The notes beneath the pieces were generated by a model. The model had not been told where the DNA came from. It saw only the letters and a list, made by a program, of their open reading frames with translations, and searched no databases. A stretch of 64,000 nucleotides of DNA from NCBI GenBank assembly GCA_965200505.1, contig OZ241343.1, forward strand, positions 682,001 to 746,000, given 5' to 3'. Positions 7,915 to 16,999 of this stretch are shown piece after piece. The translations under genes and the position numbers were made by a program. Each line of letters starts with the position of its first letter. Within the stretch, counting starts at the first letter, position 1. Origin of the DNA: VXNE01 sp965200505. GTDB taxonomy: Bacteria; Pseudomonadota; Gammaproteobacteria; Pseudomonadales; Azotimanducaceae.

Positions 7915-9525
7915 ATGGCGGTTCTCAAGTCCAAAATCGATCCCAGCGCTGAATCGTTCAAGGCCAACGAGCGGCATCATTTGGCGTTGCGCGATGAGTT
8001 GCAGGCGTTGGCGCAGCGCATCGCCGGCGGTGGCGGGCAACGCGCCCGGCAGCGGCACACCGCGAGGGGTAAGCTGTTGGCGCGGGAGCGGGTGCGTGGT
8101 TTGCTCGACCAAGGCGCCCCGTTCCTGGAAGTGGGCCAACTCGGCGGCCACGGCGTCTATGAGGACGAACTCCCCGCCGCCGGCATCGTCACCGGCATCG
8201 GGCGCGTGGCGGGCAAGGAGTGCGTGGTCGTCGCCAACGACGCCACGGTGAAGGGCGGCAGCTACTATCCGCTCACGCTGAAGAAGCATCTCCGCGCCCA
8301 AGAAATCGCGCTGGAGCACCAACTGCCCTGCATCTATCTGGTGGATTCCGGCGGCGCCTACCTGCCGCTGCAGGCGGAGGTCTTCCCAGACAAGGAACAC
8401 TTCGGCCGCATCTTCTACAACCAAGCGAACCTGTCCGCCGCCGGCATCCCCCAAATCGCCGTGGTGATGGGTTCCTGCACCGCCGGCGGCGCCTATGTGC
8501 CGGCCATGTCCGACTTGGCGATCATCGTGCGCAATCAAGGCACCATCTTCCTTGGTGGCCCGCCCTTGGTGAAGGCCGCCACCGGCGAGGAAGTCGATGC
8601 GGAGCGCTTGGGCGGCGGCGATGTGCATGCGCGCGTCTCCGGCGTCGCGGACTACCTCGCCGCGAACGACGAGCACGCCTTGGCGCTGGCGCGGGAAGCC
8701 GTCGCCGCCAGCAACCTGCGCTATCGCGGCACGGTGGACGTGGCGGAAGCGTTGGAACCGGCGGCGGCGCCCGCGGAGCTCTACGGCGTCATTCCAGCGG
8801 ACAGCCGCACCCCCTACGATGTGCGCGAAGTGATCGCCCGCTTGGTGGATGCGTCAGATTTCCACGAGTTCAAGGCGCTCTACGGCGAAACCTTGGTGTG
8901 CGGTTTCGCCCGCATCCACGGCGTGCCGGTGGGCATCCTCGCCAACAACGGCATCCTGTTCCCGGAATCCGCATTGAAGGGCGCCCACTTCGTGCAGCTG
9001 GCCGACCGCCGCGGCACACCGCTCCTGTTCCTGCAGAACATCACCGGATTCATGGTGGGCGAGAAGTACGAACGCCAAGGCATCGCCAAGGACGGCGCCA
9101 AGATGGTCACCGCGGTGGCCTGCGCCAAGGTGCCGAAGTTCACCGTGGTGATCGGCGGTTCGTTCGGCGCCGGCAACTACGCCATGTGCGGCCGCGCCTA
9201 CGGCGCCCGGATGCTGTGGACGTGGCCCAACGCCCGCGTCTCGGTGATGGGCGGCGAGCAGGCCGCCCAAGTGCTGGCGACGGTGCGGCGCGATGGCCTC
9301 TCGGCGCGGGGCACCGAATGGCCGCAAGCCGAGCGGGATGCCTTCATGGACGGCATCCGCGAACAGTACGAGCGCGAAGGCCATCCGTGGTTCGGCAGCG
9401 CCCGGTTGTGGGACGACGGCGTGATCGACCCCGCGGACACGCGCCGCGTCCTCGGCTTGGCGCTCACTTTGGCCACCCGCGAGCTGGAGACGCAGCCCAC
9501 GCCATTCGGCATCTTCCGAATGTAG
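7915..9525 (+). CDS. mccB: methylcrotonyl-CoA carboxylase, carboxyltransferase (beta) subunit
   Basis: This is a 536-residue acyl-CoA carboxyltransferase, the normal length for the MCC beta subunit. It carries both crotonase-like halves: a GSYYPLTLKKHLRAQEIA-type N-terminal region, the glycine-rich GSCTAGGAYVPAMSD stretch near residue 188 that shapes the CoA oxyanion hole, and the C-terminal biotin-side block GGSFGAGNYAMCGRAY near 415. It transfers carboxyl from biotin to 3-methylcrotonyl-CoA in leucine breakdown; geranyl-CoA carboxylase is the main alternative within the same family. The ATG at 7915 gives the family start; the open frame extends 19 codons further up without similarity. The biotin-carrying subunit follows 4 bp downstream, so the two are one operon. 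Confidence 0.9.
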   Translation: MAVLKSKIDPSAESFKANERHHLALRDELQALAQRIAGGGGQRARQRHTARGKLLARERVRGLLDQGAPFLEVGQLGGHGVYEDELPAAGIVTGIGRVAGKECVVVANDATVKGGSYYPLTLKKHLRAQEIALEHQLPCIYLVDSGGAYLPLQAEVFPDKEHFGRIFYNQANLSAAGIPQIAVVMGSCTAGGAYVPAMSDLAIIVRNQGTIFLGGPPLVKAATGEEVDAERLGGGDVHARVSGVADYLAANDEHALALAREAVAASNLRYRGTVDVAEALEPAAAPAELYGVIPADSRTPYDVREVIARLVDASDFHEFKALYGETLVCGFARIHGVPVGILANNGILFPESALKGAHFVQLADRRGTPLLFLQNITGFMVGEKYERQGIAKDGAKMVTAVACAKVPKFTVVIGGSFGAGNYAMCGRAYGARMLWTWPNARVSVMGGEQAAQVLATVRRDGLSARGTEWPQAERDAFMDGIREQYEREGHPWFGSARLWDDGVIDPADTRRVLGLALTLATRELETQPTPFGIFRM

Positions 9526-9529
9526 GGCG

Positions 9530-11470
9530 ATGGTCCGAACGCTGCTCATCGCCAATCGAGGCGAAATCGCCTGCCGCATCATCCGCACGGCGCGGCGCAT
9601 GGGTGTGGAAACCGTGGCCGTCTATTCCGATGCGGACGCCGCGGCGCCCCATGTGCGCCAAGCCGACGAAGCCATCCGCATCGGCCCGCCCCCGGCCACG
9701 CGAAGCTACCTAAACATCGAGCGCATCATGGAGGCGGTGGCCGCCACCGGCGCGGACGCGGTACACCCGGGTTACGGCTTCTTGTCCGAAAACCCAGCCT
9801 TCGCCGAGGCTTGCGCGGCGGCCGGCTGCGTGTTCGTGGGCCCATCCGCGGCCGCGATTCGCGCGATGGGCTCCAAGATCCAAGCGAAGCAACTGGTGCA
9901 GGCGGCGGGCGCGCCGGTGGTGCCCGGCTATCAGGGCGACGATCAGAAGGACGCCACGCTCAAGCGGGAAGCGGAGCGGGTGGGCTTTCCCCTGCTCATC
10001 AAGGCATCCGCCGGCGGTGGCGGCAAAGGCATGCGCCTGGTGACGGACGCCACCGGGTTCGAGGCCGCGCTGGCCGGCGCCCGCCGCGAAGCGAGTGCCG
10101 CGTTCGGGGACGACAGCGTGTTGCTCGAACGCTACCTGGCCGCGCCGAAGCACATCGAGGTGCAGGTGCTCGCCGATACGCACGGCAATGTCGTCTCGCT
10201 CTTCGAGCGGGATTGCTCGGTGCAGCGCCGCCACCAGAAGATTATCGAGGAAGCGCCGGCGCCCACCGTGGATGCGGCGCTGCGGGCGCGGATGGGCGAG
10301 GCCGCGGTGCGGGCGGCGCGCGCCGTGGACTATGTGGGCGCCGGCACAGTGGAGTTCATCGCCGAAGGCGGCGCGTTCCACTTCATGGAGATGAACACCC
10401 GGCTGCAGGTGGAACACCCTGTCACCGAAGCGATCTTGGGGCTGGACCTCGTGGAGCTGCAGCTCCGCATCGCGTCCGGCGAGCCGCTGCCGTTTGCCCA
10501 GGAGGACTTGGCCATTCGCGGCCACGCCATCGAAGCGCGCGTGTATGCCGAGAACGTGAAGCGCAACTTCCTGCCCTCCACCGGCAAGCTGCATCGCGTG
10601 GCGTGGCCGCACTCCGCTCGAGTGGATACCGGCGTGGAAACCGGCGGCGAGGTTTCCGTCCATTACGACCCGATGATGGCCAAAGTGATCGCCCACGGTG
10701 CGAACCGAGACGCCGCCATCGTCGCTCTGCGGGAAGCGTTGCGGCAAACGGAGATCATCGGCGTTGAACACAACGTGGCCTATCTGCGCCGCATCCTCGC
10801 CCACGAGCAGTTCCGAAGCGGCGCCCACACCACCCGCCTCGCCGAAGACGAAGCCGCGGCCTTGTTGCCTACCGATGAGCCGATGAGCCTCGTCGCCGGC
10901 GCCCTGGCGTTGGTGCTCGACGCACCGGGCGGCGGCCCGTGGCAAACGGCCGACGGCTTCCAGCTCAACCTGCCGCACAGCCAGCGCATCGCCATGCGGC
11001 GCGGGCGCAAGCGGCTGCACGTTGACGTGACCCGCGCCGGCGCCGGCTTCCAAGTCGAAACGCCGGATGGCATCTTCCAAGTGCAAGACGCATCGTTTGC
11101 GGACGGCCATCTGAGCGCCCACGTGGATAACGCCCGCATCACCGCCGCGGTCTATCGCCTGGGCGATGACCTCTTCGTCGCCCGGGATGGCGCCACCGAG
11201 CGCTTCTCACTGACCACCCCGGGCGCCGGAGACTTCAGCCATGTCGCCAGCGGCGGCGGCAGGGTGACGGCGCCGATGCCGGCCACGGTGGTGGCGGTGC
11301 AGGTGGCGGCCGGCGAGCGCGTCCGCCAAGGCCAGACGCTGGTGGTGTTGGAGGCGATGAAGATGGAACACAACGTGACGGCCCCGGGCGCCGGCAAGGT
11401 GGCGGCGGTGCAGGTGGCGGCTGGGCAGCGCGTCGAGGAGGGGATGGAGCTAATCGCGTTGGAGGCTTAA
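9530..11470 (+). CDS. mccA: methylcrotonyl-CoA carboxylase, biotin carboxylase/carrier (alpha) subunit
   Basis: This is a 646-residue protein with three parts in order: a biotin carboxylase N-domain (LLIANRGEIACRI at residues 4-16), an ATP-grasp domain with the glycine-rich KASAGGGGKGM loop near 160 and the EMNTRLQVEHPVTE block near 290, and a C-terminal biotinyl domain with the EAMKMEH motif whose lysine is residue 611. It carboxylates its own biotin using ATP and bicarbonate, and hands the carboxyl to the MccB partner encoded 4 bp upstream. Its 3' end overlaps the convergent secreted-protein gene by 21 bp. Propionyl- and geranyl-CoA carboxylase alpha subunits look similar; the pairing with an MccB-like subunit is the main reason for the specific name. 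Confidence 0.9.
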   Translation: MVRTLLIANRGEIACRIIRTARRMGVETVAVYSDADAAAPHVRQADEAIRIGPPPATRSYLNIERIMEAVAATGADAVHPGYGFLSENPAFAEACAAAGCVFVGPSAAAIRAMGSKIQAKQLVQAAGAPVVPGYQGDDQKDATLKREAERVGFPLLIKASAGGGGKGMRLVTDATGFEAALAGARREASAAFGDDSVLLERYLAAPKHIEVQVLADTHGNVVSLFERDCSVQRRHQKIIEEAPAPTVDAALRARMGEAAVRAARAVDYVGAGTVEFIAEGGAFHFMEMNTRLQVEHPVTEAILGLDLVELQLRIASGEPLPFAQEDLAIRGHAIEARVYAENVKRNFLPSTGKLHRVAWPHSARVDTGVETGGEVSVHYDPMMAKVIAHGANRDAAIVALREALRQTEIIGVEHNVAYLRRILAHEQFRSGAHTTRLAEDEAAALLPTDEPMSLVAGALALVLDAPGGGPWQTADGFQLNLPHSQRIAMRRGRKRLHVDVTRAGAGFQVETPDGIFQVQDASFADGHLSAHVDNARITAAVYRLGDDLFVARDGATERFSLTTPGAGDFSHVASGGGRVTAPMPATVVAVQVAAGERVRQGQTLVVLEAMKMEHNVTAPGAGKVAAVQVAAGQRVEEGMELIALEA

Positions 11471-12439
11471 CCCAGCGCCACTGGCTTCGGGCGGGCCGCC
11501 ATTGCCGGCGGCCTGCACGTTCCCCGCCCCTTCGCAGCGCGCTTCAAGGAACCGATCCGGCCGCAAATCCCGCGTATCGACCACGCCGATGCGCTGGTAG
11601 CGGCGAAACAGCGCGTCCGCATCCGGCGCGGCATAGCGTTCCGGCTGGTTCTTGAAGCGGGCGCAGTGGCCGAGCAGCACTTCCTCGATGAGGGGGAGCA
11701 GCAGCCGGTCATAAGCGTTCGGGTTGATGGCTTCGTCCCAGAACGCGTTCACGTGGTCGGCCCAAGCGAAGTTCCGCCGGCGCACTGGCTTGCCGGCTTC
11801 CCAAACGAAGATGGCGCCCTTGCCGGGTACCACGCCTGCTTCAAAGAGGCTCCGGTAGAAGCGGTAGCCCTCGTAATTCGCCACGATGTCCGCGTTCGAG
11901 TAGGCGCCGGTGGTGAGCCGCCCGAAGATGGCCTTCTCGGTGGTGACGGAGCGCTTCGCCGCCCGCGCTTCGTCCCCCATGCGTCGGTAGCGACGATAGA
12001 ACTTCCACCCTTGGGAAAGGAAGTGGCCGAGCTTGTCCGTGCCGATGAGGGCGCCATTCACCTTGATCGTCGGCCCGAAGCCGAAGATGCCGGCCACGCG
12101 GGTGGCGTACATCGGTAGCTGCGCGTAGATGGACTGGCGCCGCGTGACCGGCAGCTTTTCCACTTCCGGCGACTTGATCGCCCAGCGTTCCAGCTTGTCC
12201 ACCCAGTGCCGCCCGCCGAGCTTGCGATACAGCGCCTTGGCGAAACGCCCCTCGTCCGCGCCCCGCCGCCAAGACGCGGCGAGCTCGTCCAAGGCGGCGT
12301 TCACCTGCCGGTCCAGCGCCGGGGCGCTGTCCGCAATGTCGATGTGGCGGCTGGTGTACGGATCAGTCTCGTAAGCGACAGCACCGCCGCCGGACATGGC
12401 CAGCGCCACCGCCACCGCCAACCACGGCGGGCTGTTCAC
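11450..12439 (-). CDS. secreted protein of unknown function
   Basis: This is a 329-residue product starting at a GTG (12439). An uncharged hydrophobic N-terminus ends AVA before YE at about residue 22, a good type I signal peptide, so the mature protein is probably periplasmic. The mature part is rich in Tyr, Arg and Phe; a TDKLGHFLSQGWKFY segment near residue 135 and a second NYEGYRFYRSLF segment near 190 look like a repeated helical element. The D-K-x-G-H-F motif recalls periplasmic proteins of the YfiM/DUF2279 kind, but the match is too slight to assign. The gene is convergent with mccA and overlaps its last 21 bp. The monooxygenase gene upstream is on the same strand, 54 bp away, so the two may be co-transcribed. 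Confidence 0.7.
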   Translation of the reverse strand: MNSPPWLAVAVALAMSGGGAVAYETDPYTSRHIDIADSAPALDRQVNAALDELAASWRRGADEGRFAKALYRKLGGRHWVDKLERWAIKSPEVEKLPVTRRQSIYAQLPMYATRVAGIFGFGPTIKVNGALIGTDKLGHFLSQGWKFYRRYRRMGDEARAAKRSVTTEKAIFGRLTTGAYSNADIVANYEGYRFYRSLFEAGVVPGKGAIFVWEAGKPVRRRNFAWADHVNAFWDEAINPNAYDRLLLPLIEEVLLGHCARFKNQPERYAAPDADALFRRYQRIGVVDTRDLRPDRFLEARCEGAGNVQAAGNGGPPEASGAGLSLQRD

Positions 12440-12493
12440 GGCTCAAGCCGGCCGCGGCACAGCCAAGCCGACGCACCGCGGCCAATGCCAACT

Positions 12494-14299
12494 CTAGGAC
12501 AGTTCCAGCCCCGCCATGCCGCCTTCTTCGCGCCAATCCCGCAGAATCTGGAAGAACGCCTCCGGGCCGCCGCCGTACGCGGTGCCGAGAATCGAACCCT
12601 CGGCGGGCCGGCCCTCGTTGTTGTAGTAGCCGGGCGTGCAGTCCTGCAGGAACTTCATGTTGAACATGGACATCCGCTTGATGGTGTCCACCCATTCGTC
12701 CTCCGCCGCCTCCGTGACCTCGATGCAACGGGCGTTGCCGCCCATCGCCTGGCCGATCATGTAGGCGATGTGGATGCTCTGCTCGTGCAGCATGTGCGGG
12801 AAGTTGGCGGTGAAGCCGCCTTGGGTGATGCCCATGTGGAAGGCGTTCGGAAAGCCGTGGCTCTGGAAGCCGTGCAGGGTGCGCATGCCGCCGCCCCACT
12901 TCTCCGAAAGCGTGAGCCCGTCGCGCCCCTTCACTTCGTAGCCCGCCCGGCGGGTGTACGCGGTGCCCACCTCGAAGCCGGTGGCGAAGATGAGGCAGTC
13001 CAGCTCGTATTCCACGCCGTTGGCGACCACGCCCTTCTCCGTGATGCGCTCCACGCCCTTGCCTTGCGTATCCACCAACGTGACGTTGGGCTTGTTGAAG
13101 GCAACCAAGTAGTCGTCATGGAAGCACGGCCGCTTGCAGAACTGGCGATACCACGGCTTCAGCGCGTCCGCGGTGGCCGGGTCTTCCACCAAACTGTCCA
13201 CGCGGGCGCGGATTTGCTCCATCTTCTTGAAATCCGCGAGTTCCATGCGGTGCGCCATCTCTTCGGGCGTGAGCTCGGTGTTGGCGCTGTTCTGGGTGAT
13301 GGCGCCCAAGTTACGGATGATGTCCGTCCAGCCGTCACTCACCAAGTCCTCATCTTGCTGGCCGCCGGTGACGAGCACGTTGAAGTTCGTCATGCGCTTG
13401 TGTTGCCAACCGGGTTGCAAGGTTTGCGCCCACTCTGAGTCTGTCGGCTTGTTGCCCCGCACGTCGATGGACGATGGCGTGCGTTGGAAAACATGCAGGC
13501 TCTGCGCCGTTTCCGCGAGATGGGGCACGCACTGCACCGAGGTGGCGCCGGTGCCGATGATGCCGACGCGCTTGTCCTTCAGGTTGACGAGGCCGCCGTT
13601 GGTGTCGCCGCCGGTGTAGGCGTAATCCCACCGGCTGGTGTGGAACGAGTGCCCCTTGAAGGATTCGATGCCCGGAATGCCCGCCAGCTTGGGGCGGTTC
13701 AGGGGGCCGTTGCACATGATGACGAAGCGCACCCTCATGCGATCTTCCCGGTCTGTGAACACCGTCCAGCGCTGCGTGGCGTCGTCCCATTCCAGCGCGG
13801 TCACTTCGGTTTGGAAGCAGGTGCGCTCGTATTGGTTGAACTTGCGCCCGATGGCCTCCGCGTGGGCGAGGATTTCCGGGGCGAAGCTGTACTTCTCCTT
13901 GGGCACGTAGCCGAGTTCCTCCACCAGCGGCAGGTAGATGTAGGACTCGATGTCGCACTGCGCCCCAGGGTAGCGGTTCCAGTACCAAGTGCCGCCGAAG
14001 TCCCCACCCTTCTCGATGATGCGCAGGTCGCTCACGCCCGCGGCGTCGAGCCGCGCCGCGGCTAGCTGCCCGCCGAAGCCACCACCGATGATGACGACGT
14101 CGATCTCATCGTGCAGCGGCTCACGCTCGATGCGCTCGACATAGGGATCTTCGACGTAATGCGCGAAGTCGTCCTTCACCTCGGTGTACTGATCGTTGCC
14201 GTCCGCCCGCAGGCGCTTATCCCGCTCGGCGCGGTACTTGGCGCGCAAGGCGTCCGGATCAAAGCCCAAGGCGGGTTCGGAGATGGCTGCTTCGGCCAT
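12494..14299 (-). CDS. flavin-dependent Baeyer-Villiger-type monooxygenase
   Basis: This is a 601-residue FAD/NADPH enzyme. It has a first dinucleotide fold GGGFGG at residues 72-77, the FAD-side GGTWYWNRYPGAQCD block at 102-116, a second dinucleotide fold (GTGATS, 249-254), and between them the Baeyer-Villiger fingerprint F-x-G-x3-H-x3-W at 214-224, here followed by D. It matches the cyclohexanone/steroid monooxygenase group with a longer N-terminus. Enzymes of this type insert one oxygen atom next to a ketone to give an ester or lactone; the actual ketone is unknown. The ATG at 14299 has a GGAG site 7 bases upstream, which sets the start over the longer frame reaching 14527. The neighbouring SDR gene is divergent and could belong to the same pathway. 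Confidence 0.92.
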   Translation of the reverse strand: MAEAAISEPALGFDPDALRAKYRAERDKRLRADGNDQYTEVKDDFAHYVEDPYVERIEREPLHDEIDVVIIGGGFGGQLAAARLDAAGVSDLRIIEKGGDFGGTWYWNRYPGAQCDIESYIYLPLVEELGYVPKEKYSFAPEILAHAEAIGRKFNQYERTCFQTEVTALEWDDATQRWTVFTDREDRMRVRFVIMCNGPLNRPKLAGIPGIESFKGHSFHTSRWDYAYTGGDTNGGLVNLKDKRVGIIGTGATSVQCVPHLAETAQSLHVFQRTPSSIDVRGNKPTDSEWAQTLQPGWQHKRMTNFNVLVTGGQQDEDLVSDGWTDIIRNLGAITQNSANTELTPEEMAHRMELADFKKMEQIRARVDSLVEDPATADALKPWYRQFCKRPCFHDDYLVAFNKPNVTLVDTQGKGVERITEKGVVANGVEYELDCLIFATGFEVGTAYTRRAGYEVKGRDGLTLSEKWGGGMRTLHGFQSHGFPNAFHMGITQGGFTANFPHMLHEQSIHIAYMIGQAMGGNARCIEVTEAAEDEWVDTIKRMSMFNMKFLQDCTPGYYNNEGRPAEGSILGTAYGGGPEAFFQILRDWREEGGMAGLELS

Positions 14300-14548
14300 G
14301 TGAAAGCTCCTTCGATTCAGGGACAAACCCGTAGTATAGGACGCAAATGCGCTCTTGAAGCAAGGGGGGGTGGGAAGGACGGGTCGGCGAGGCTCGGCGA
14401 AAGCCCGCCAGGACGGAGCGCGGGCCGACGCGGTGCCGGACTCGCCCGGCAACAGCGGTGGGCGTTGTGCGGCGTTTAGCGCTCGCGGTCGCATTGCCGC
14501 CATACGGTAATGTAGGCTCGCCCTCATCGGTCAGCGAGAGGACGCCCC

Positions 14549-15310
14549 ATGAAACCCGTTTGTTTGGTCATCGGCGCTGGCGCCGGCATCGGCGGCACCG
14601 TCGGCAAGCGGTTCGCCCGCGAGGGCTATCACGCCGTGCTGTGCCGCCGCACCGACGAGGCCGGCCTCGCCAAGCTGGTGGACGAAATCGAGGGCGCTGG
14701 CGGTTCGGCGTCCGGCTTCCTGATGAACGCCATCGCGGACGGCACCATCGAGGAGCGGGTCGAGCAGGTGGAGGCCGACATCGGCCCCATCGAGGTCGCC
14801 ATCTTCAACCTCGGCGCGCAAATCGGCAACCGGGCGTTGGGCGAAACCAGCGCCAAGGCGTTCGAGATGGGCTGGCGGCTCGCCACGCTGGGCCTGTTCC
14901 GCTTGGCCAAGGCCGTCTGCCCGCGCATGGTGGAACGCGGCGGCGGCACCCTCATCGTGACCTCCGCCACCGCCGCGGTGCGCGGCAACGCCGGCCAGCA
15001 CTCCCACGCCGCGGCCATGGGCGGCCGCCGCCTGCTCTGCCAAACCCTGAACGCCGAGTTCTCGCCGCAGAACATCCACGTGGCCCATGTGGTGGTCGAT
15101 GGCTCGGTGGACGCCCCCGACACCCTCGGCAAGATGCTCGGCCCCGAACGGTTCCAAGCGCTGCGAGACACGAAAGGCGCCCAAGACGGCCTCATGCTCC
15201 CAGACCGCATCGCCGACACCTACTGGCACATCGCCCAGCAGCATCGCTCGGTGTGGACGCATGAGCTGGATGTGAGAGCGTTTTCCGATTTGCCGTGGTG
15301 GAACCATTGA
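14549..15310 (+). CDS. SDR-fold protein lacking the catalytic Tyr-Lys pair
   Basis: This 253-residue protein has the short-chain dehydrogenase fold: the GAGAGIG cofactor loop at residues 9-15, an FNLGA segment (87-91) in place of the usual NNAG, and a TSATA strand with the expected serine at 139. The Y-x3-K active-site pair that should follow about 13 residues later is absent: residues 150-161 read as His/Ser/Ala/Met/Gly/Arg with no tyrosine or lysine. The protein may bind NAD(P) without normal dehydrogenase chemistry, or use another residue. The 249 bp between this gene and the divergent monooxygenase gene hold the promoters of both, with no other gene seen. Confidence 0.8.
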   Translation: MKPVCLVIGAGAGIGGTVGKRFAREGYHAVLCRRTDEAGLAKLVDEIEGAGGSASGFLMNAIADGTIEERVEQVEADIGPIEVAIFNLGAQIGNRALGETSAKAFEMGWRLATLGLFRLAKAVCPRMVERGGGTLIVTSATAAVRGNAGQHSHAAAMGGRRLLCQTLNAEFSPQNIHVAHVVVDGSVDAPDTLGKMLGPERFQALRDTKGAQDGLMLPDRIADTYWHIAQQHRSVWTHELDVRAFSDLPWWNH

Positions 15311-15374
15311 GGCTGGCGTTGTAGCAGCCGTACATGGACGAACAAACAGGCATATAATCCGCTTACAACCAGCC
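15311..15374 (+). promoter_or_regulatory. promoter region of the ParA/Rel/type III RM operon
   Basis: A consensus -10 box (TATAAT, 15353-15358) lies 29 bp before the ATG at 15388; no good -35 is seen at 16-18 bp. The -10 is bracketed by an inverted repeat, 15311-15323 and 15364-15374, pairing over 11 bases with one bulged base. This would allow an operator that loops or covers the promoter. The boxes are seen directly; regulation is inferred. Confidence 0.5.
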
Positions 15375-15387
15375 ACGAGACACCGAC

Positions 15388-16002
15388 ATGGCAGACGACC
15401 AACCTTCCGACGAGCAGCGGCTTTACAAGGCGTTCCAGCAGGTGGCGGATGTGCTTCTGCCGCTCGAGAAGGACCTGCGCGAGCGCGTCTATGACACCGT
15501 AGGCACGTTCTTTCGCTACCGGGCTTCGTATGACGGGCGGGTTGACGCCAGCGGAGAGCGCCCCGCCGGCGAGCGCAGCCCGCCACCCATCCAAATCGCC
15601 TCGCGCGAACCGCCCTCACCGAAGGACTTTCTTTTCCAGAAGCAGCCTAGTACGGATGTGGAGCGCGTGGCCTGCCTCGCCTACTACCTGACGCACCACC
15701 GCAGCACCAACCACTTCAAAACCATCGATCTCAGCAAGCTCAACACCGAGGCGGCGCAGCGCAAGTTCGCCAACGCGGCATCGTCGGTCAGCAACGCGGT
15801 GCGGGCGGGCTTCCTTGCACCGGTGGCCAAGGGCATGAAGCAGCTCGCAGCGGAAGGAGAGCGGTATGTGGACGCGCTGCCGGATCGGGCAGCCGCCAAT
15901 GCCACCTTCAGCAACAGAAAGACAAGGCGTCAACGTCGGCAAGAACGTCGGCAGGGTGCCACCGGCAAGGCATCGGCGGGTAATCAAAAGCACACCGAGT
16001 AG
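15388..16002 (+). CDS. hypothetical protein, possible DNA-binding regulator
   Basis: This is a 204-residue protein, first gene of the island A operon. The N-terminus (1-60) is acidic and helical. A compact segment at about 90-170 (VERVACLAYYLTHHR through ERYVDALPDR) has the helix-turn-helix-strand feel of a winged-helix domain. The last 30 residues are very basic (RKTRRQRRQERRQ) and could bind nucleic acid. I do not recognise a named family. The ParA-like gene follows after 4 bp, so the products are made together. As the promoter-proximal gene with a basic tail and a possible wing-helix fold, it is a reasonable candidate for the operon's regulator, sensor or antitoxin. That is inference from position and composition only. 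Confidence 0.65.
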   Translation: MADDQPSDEQRLYKAFQQVADVLLPLEKDLRERVYDTVGTFFRYRASYDGRVDASGERPAGERSPPPIQIASREPPSPKDFLFQKQPSTDVERVACLAYYLTHHRSTNHFKTIDLSKLNTEAAQRKFANAASSVSNAVRAGFLAPVAKGMKQLAAEGERYVDALPDRAAANATFSNRKTRRQRRQERRQGATGKASAGNQKHTE

Positions 16003-16006
16003 TTCC

Positions 16007-16999
16007 GTGTCCACGCCAGTTCGCATTACGCTGTTCAACCACAAGGGCGGGGTAGGCAAGACCACGCTCACCGCGAACATCGCCTTCGCGCTGGCGGAGA
16101 TGGGCAAGTCCGTGCTGCTGGTGGACAGCGACCCACAGTGCAATCTGACCTCCTACTTGCTGGCCGACGATGTGGTCGACGAGCTACTCAACGAGTCAAG
16201 TGAGAGCGACGGCCAGACGATATGGAGCGCGGTCAGCCCAGTTGTCAACAACACCGGGCCTGGTCGACTGGTGGAGCCGCAAGCCGTTGGCCAGTTGAAG
16301 CTGCTCCCCGGCGACATCAGACTCTCGGAGTTCGAGGAGTTTCTTTACGACTCATGGACGGACAGCCTGAAAAGGCGCCTTGGGGCGCTTAGGGCCATCA
16401 CGTCCATCAGCATGCTGGTTGACCAGATCCATCGCCAGTCGCATCTTGACTATGTGTTCTACGACACAGGGCCGAACATTGGCGCCCTGAACCGCGTCCT
16501 TCTACTCGATTCCAGTTTCTTCATCGTGCCCGTGGCTTGCGACCTGTACTCCATGCGTGCGCTGGCCACTTTGGGCCAAGCGATGTCACGATGGATATTC
16601 GATGCCGAGACCATTGCCGCGGTGGCCCCCGACAACGCCACGCTCCTTACAGCCAAGCCAGCCCTGCTTGGCTACATTCCGCAGCGATTCAGAGTCTATG
16701 GGCAAGAGATGGCCAAGGAGGCCAGCCTGTACCTACGGGAAATCAAAAGCCGCGTTCAAGAAGACGTCGCTGTCGTACTGCGAAAACAGGAAGGGTGTCT
16801 CGCTCCCCCTAGGTCGGTAGACCCGATACTTGGACAGGTTAAGGATCTGGCATCGCTGGTACAAGCCGCCCAGCGAGAGGGCGTTCCCATCTGGGAGTGT
16901 TCGCGGGCCACCACTAGCCAAATGAAGAGCACCCGGTCAACTTTCCGCAGAATCGCCAAGTGCATCGTGCAAGCCGCCGAGGGTAAACCGTGGCAGTAG
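16007..16999 (+). CDS. ParA/MinD-like P-loop ATPase
   Basis: This is a 330-residue ATPase with the deviant Walker A motif KGGVGKTT at residues 13-20, a VDSDPQCN switch block near 44 and a YDTGPN motif near 156, all typical of the ParA/Soj/MinD group. Classical members position plasmids or chromosomes together with a ParB partner, but no parB or centromere-like repeat is visible here. The embedded position between an unknown gene and a (p)ppGpp synthetase gene suggests another role, such as a sensor or switch. The GTG at 16007 is chosen because it sits 4 bp after the preceding stop and just before the conserved core; the frame is open upstream to 15866 but only in overlap. The last 10 bp overlap the next gene. 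Confidence 0.85.
   Translation: MSTPVRITLFNHKGGVGKTTLTANIAFALAEMGKSVLLVDSDPQCNLTSYLLADDVVDELLNESSESDGQTIWSAVSPVVNNTGPGRLVEPQAVGQLKLLPGDIRLSEFEEFLYDSWTDSLKRRLGALRAITSISMLVDQIHRQSHLDYVFYDTGPNIGALNRVLLLDSSFFIVPVACDLYSMRALATLGQAMSRWIFDAETIAAVAPDNATLLTAKPALLGYIPQRFRVYGQEMAKEASLYLREIKSRVQEDVAVVLRKQEGCLAPPRSVDPILGQVKDLASLVQAAQREGVPIWECSRATTSQMKSTRSTFRRIAKCIVQAAEGKPWQ

Noticed and set aside
6823..8676. 617-codon open frame on the minus strand
   Set aside because: It is antisense to the DUF523-DUF1722 and mccB genes, both of which have clear family motifs; long antisense frames are common in GC-rich DNA.
9710..11122. 470-codon minus-strand open frame
   Set aside because: It lies wholly antisense to mccA, whose biotin carboxylase and biotinyl motifs are unmistakable; His/Arg/Gly-rich composition is typical of an antisense shadow.
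16007..16999. Plasmid partition locus
   Set aside because: The ATPase is ParA-like but there is no ParB gene, replication gene or centromere-like repeat around it.
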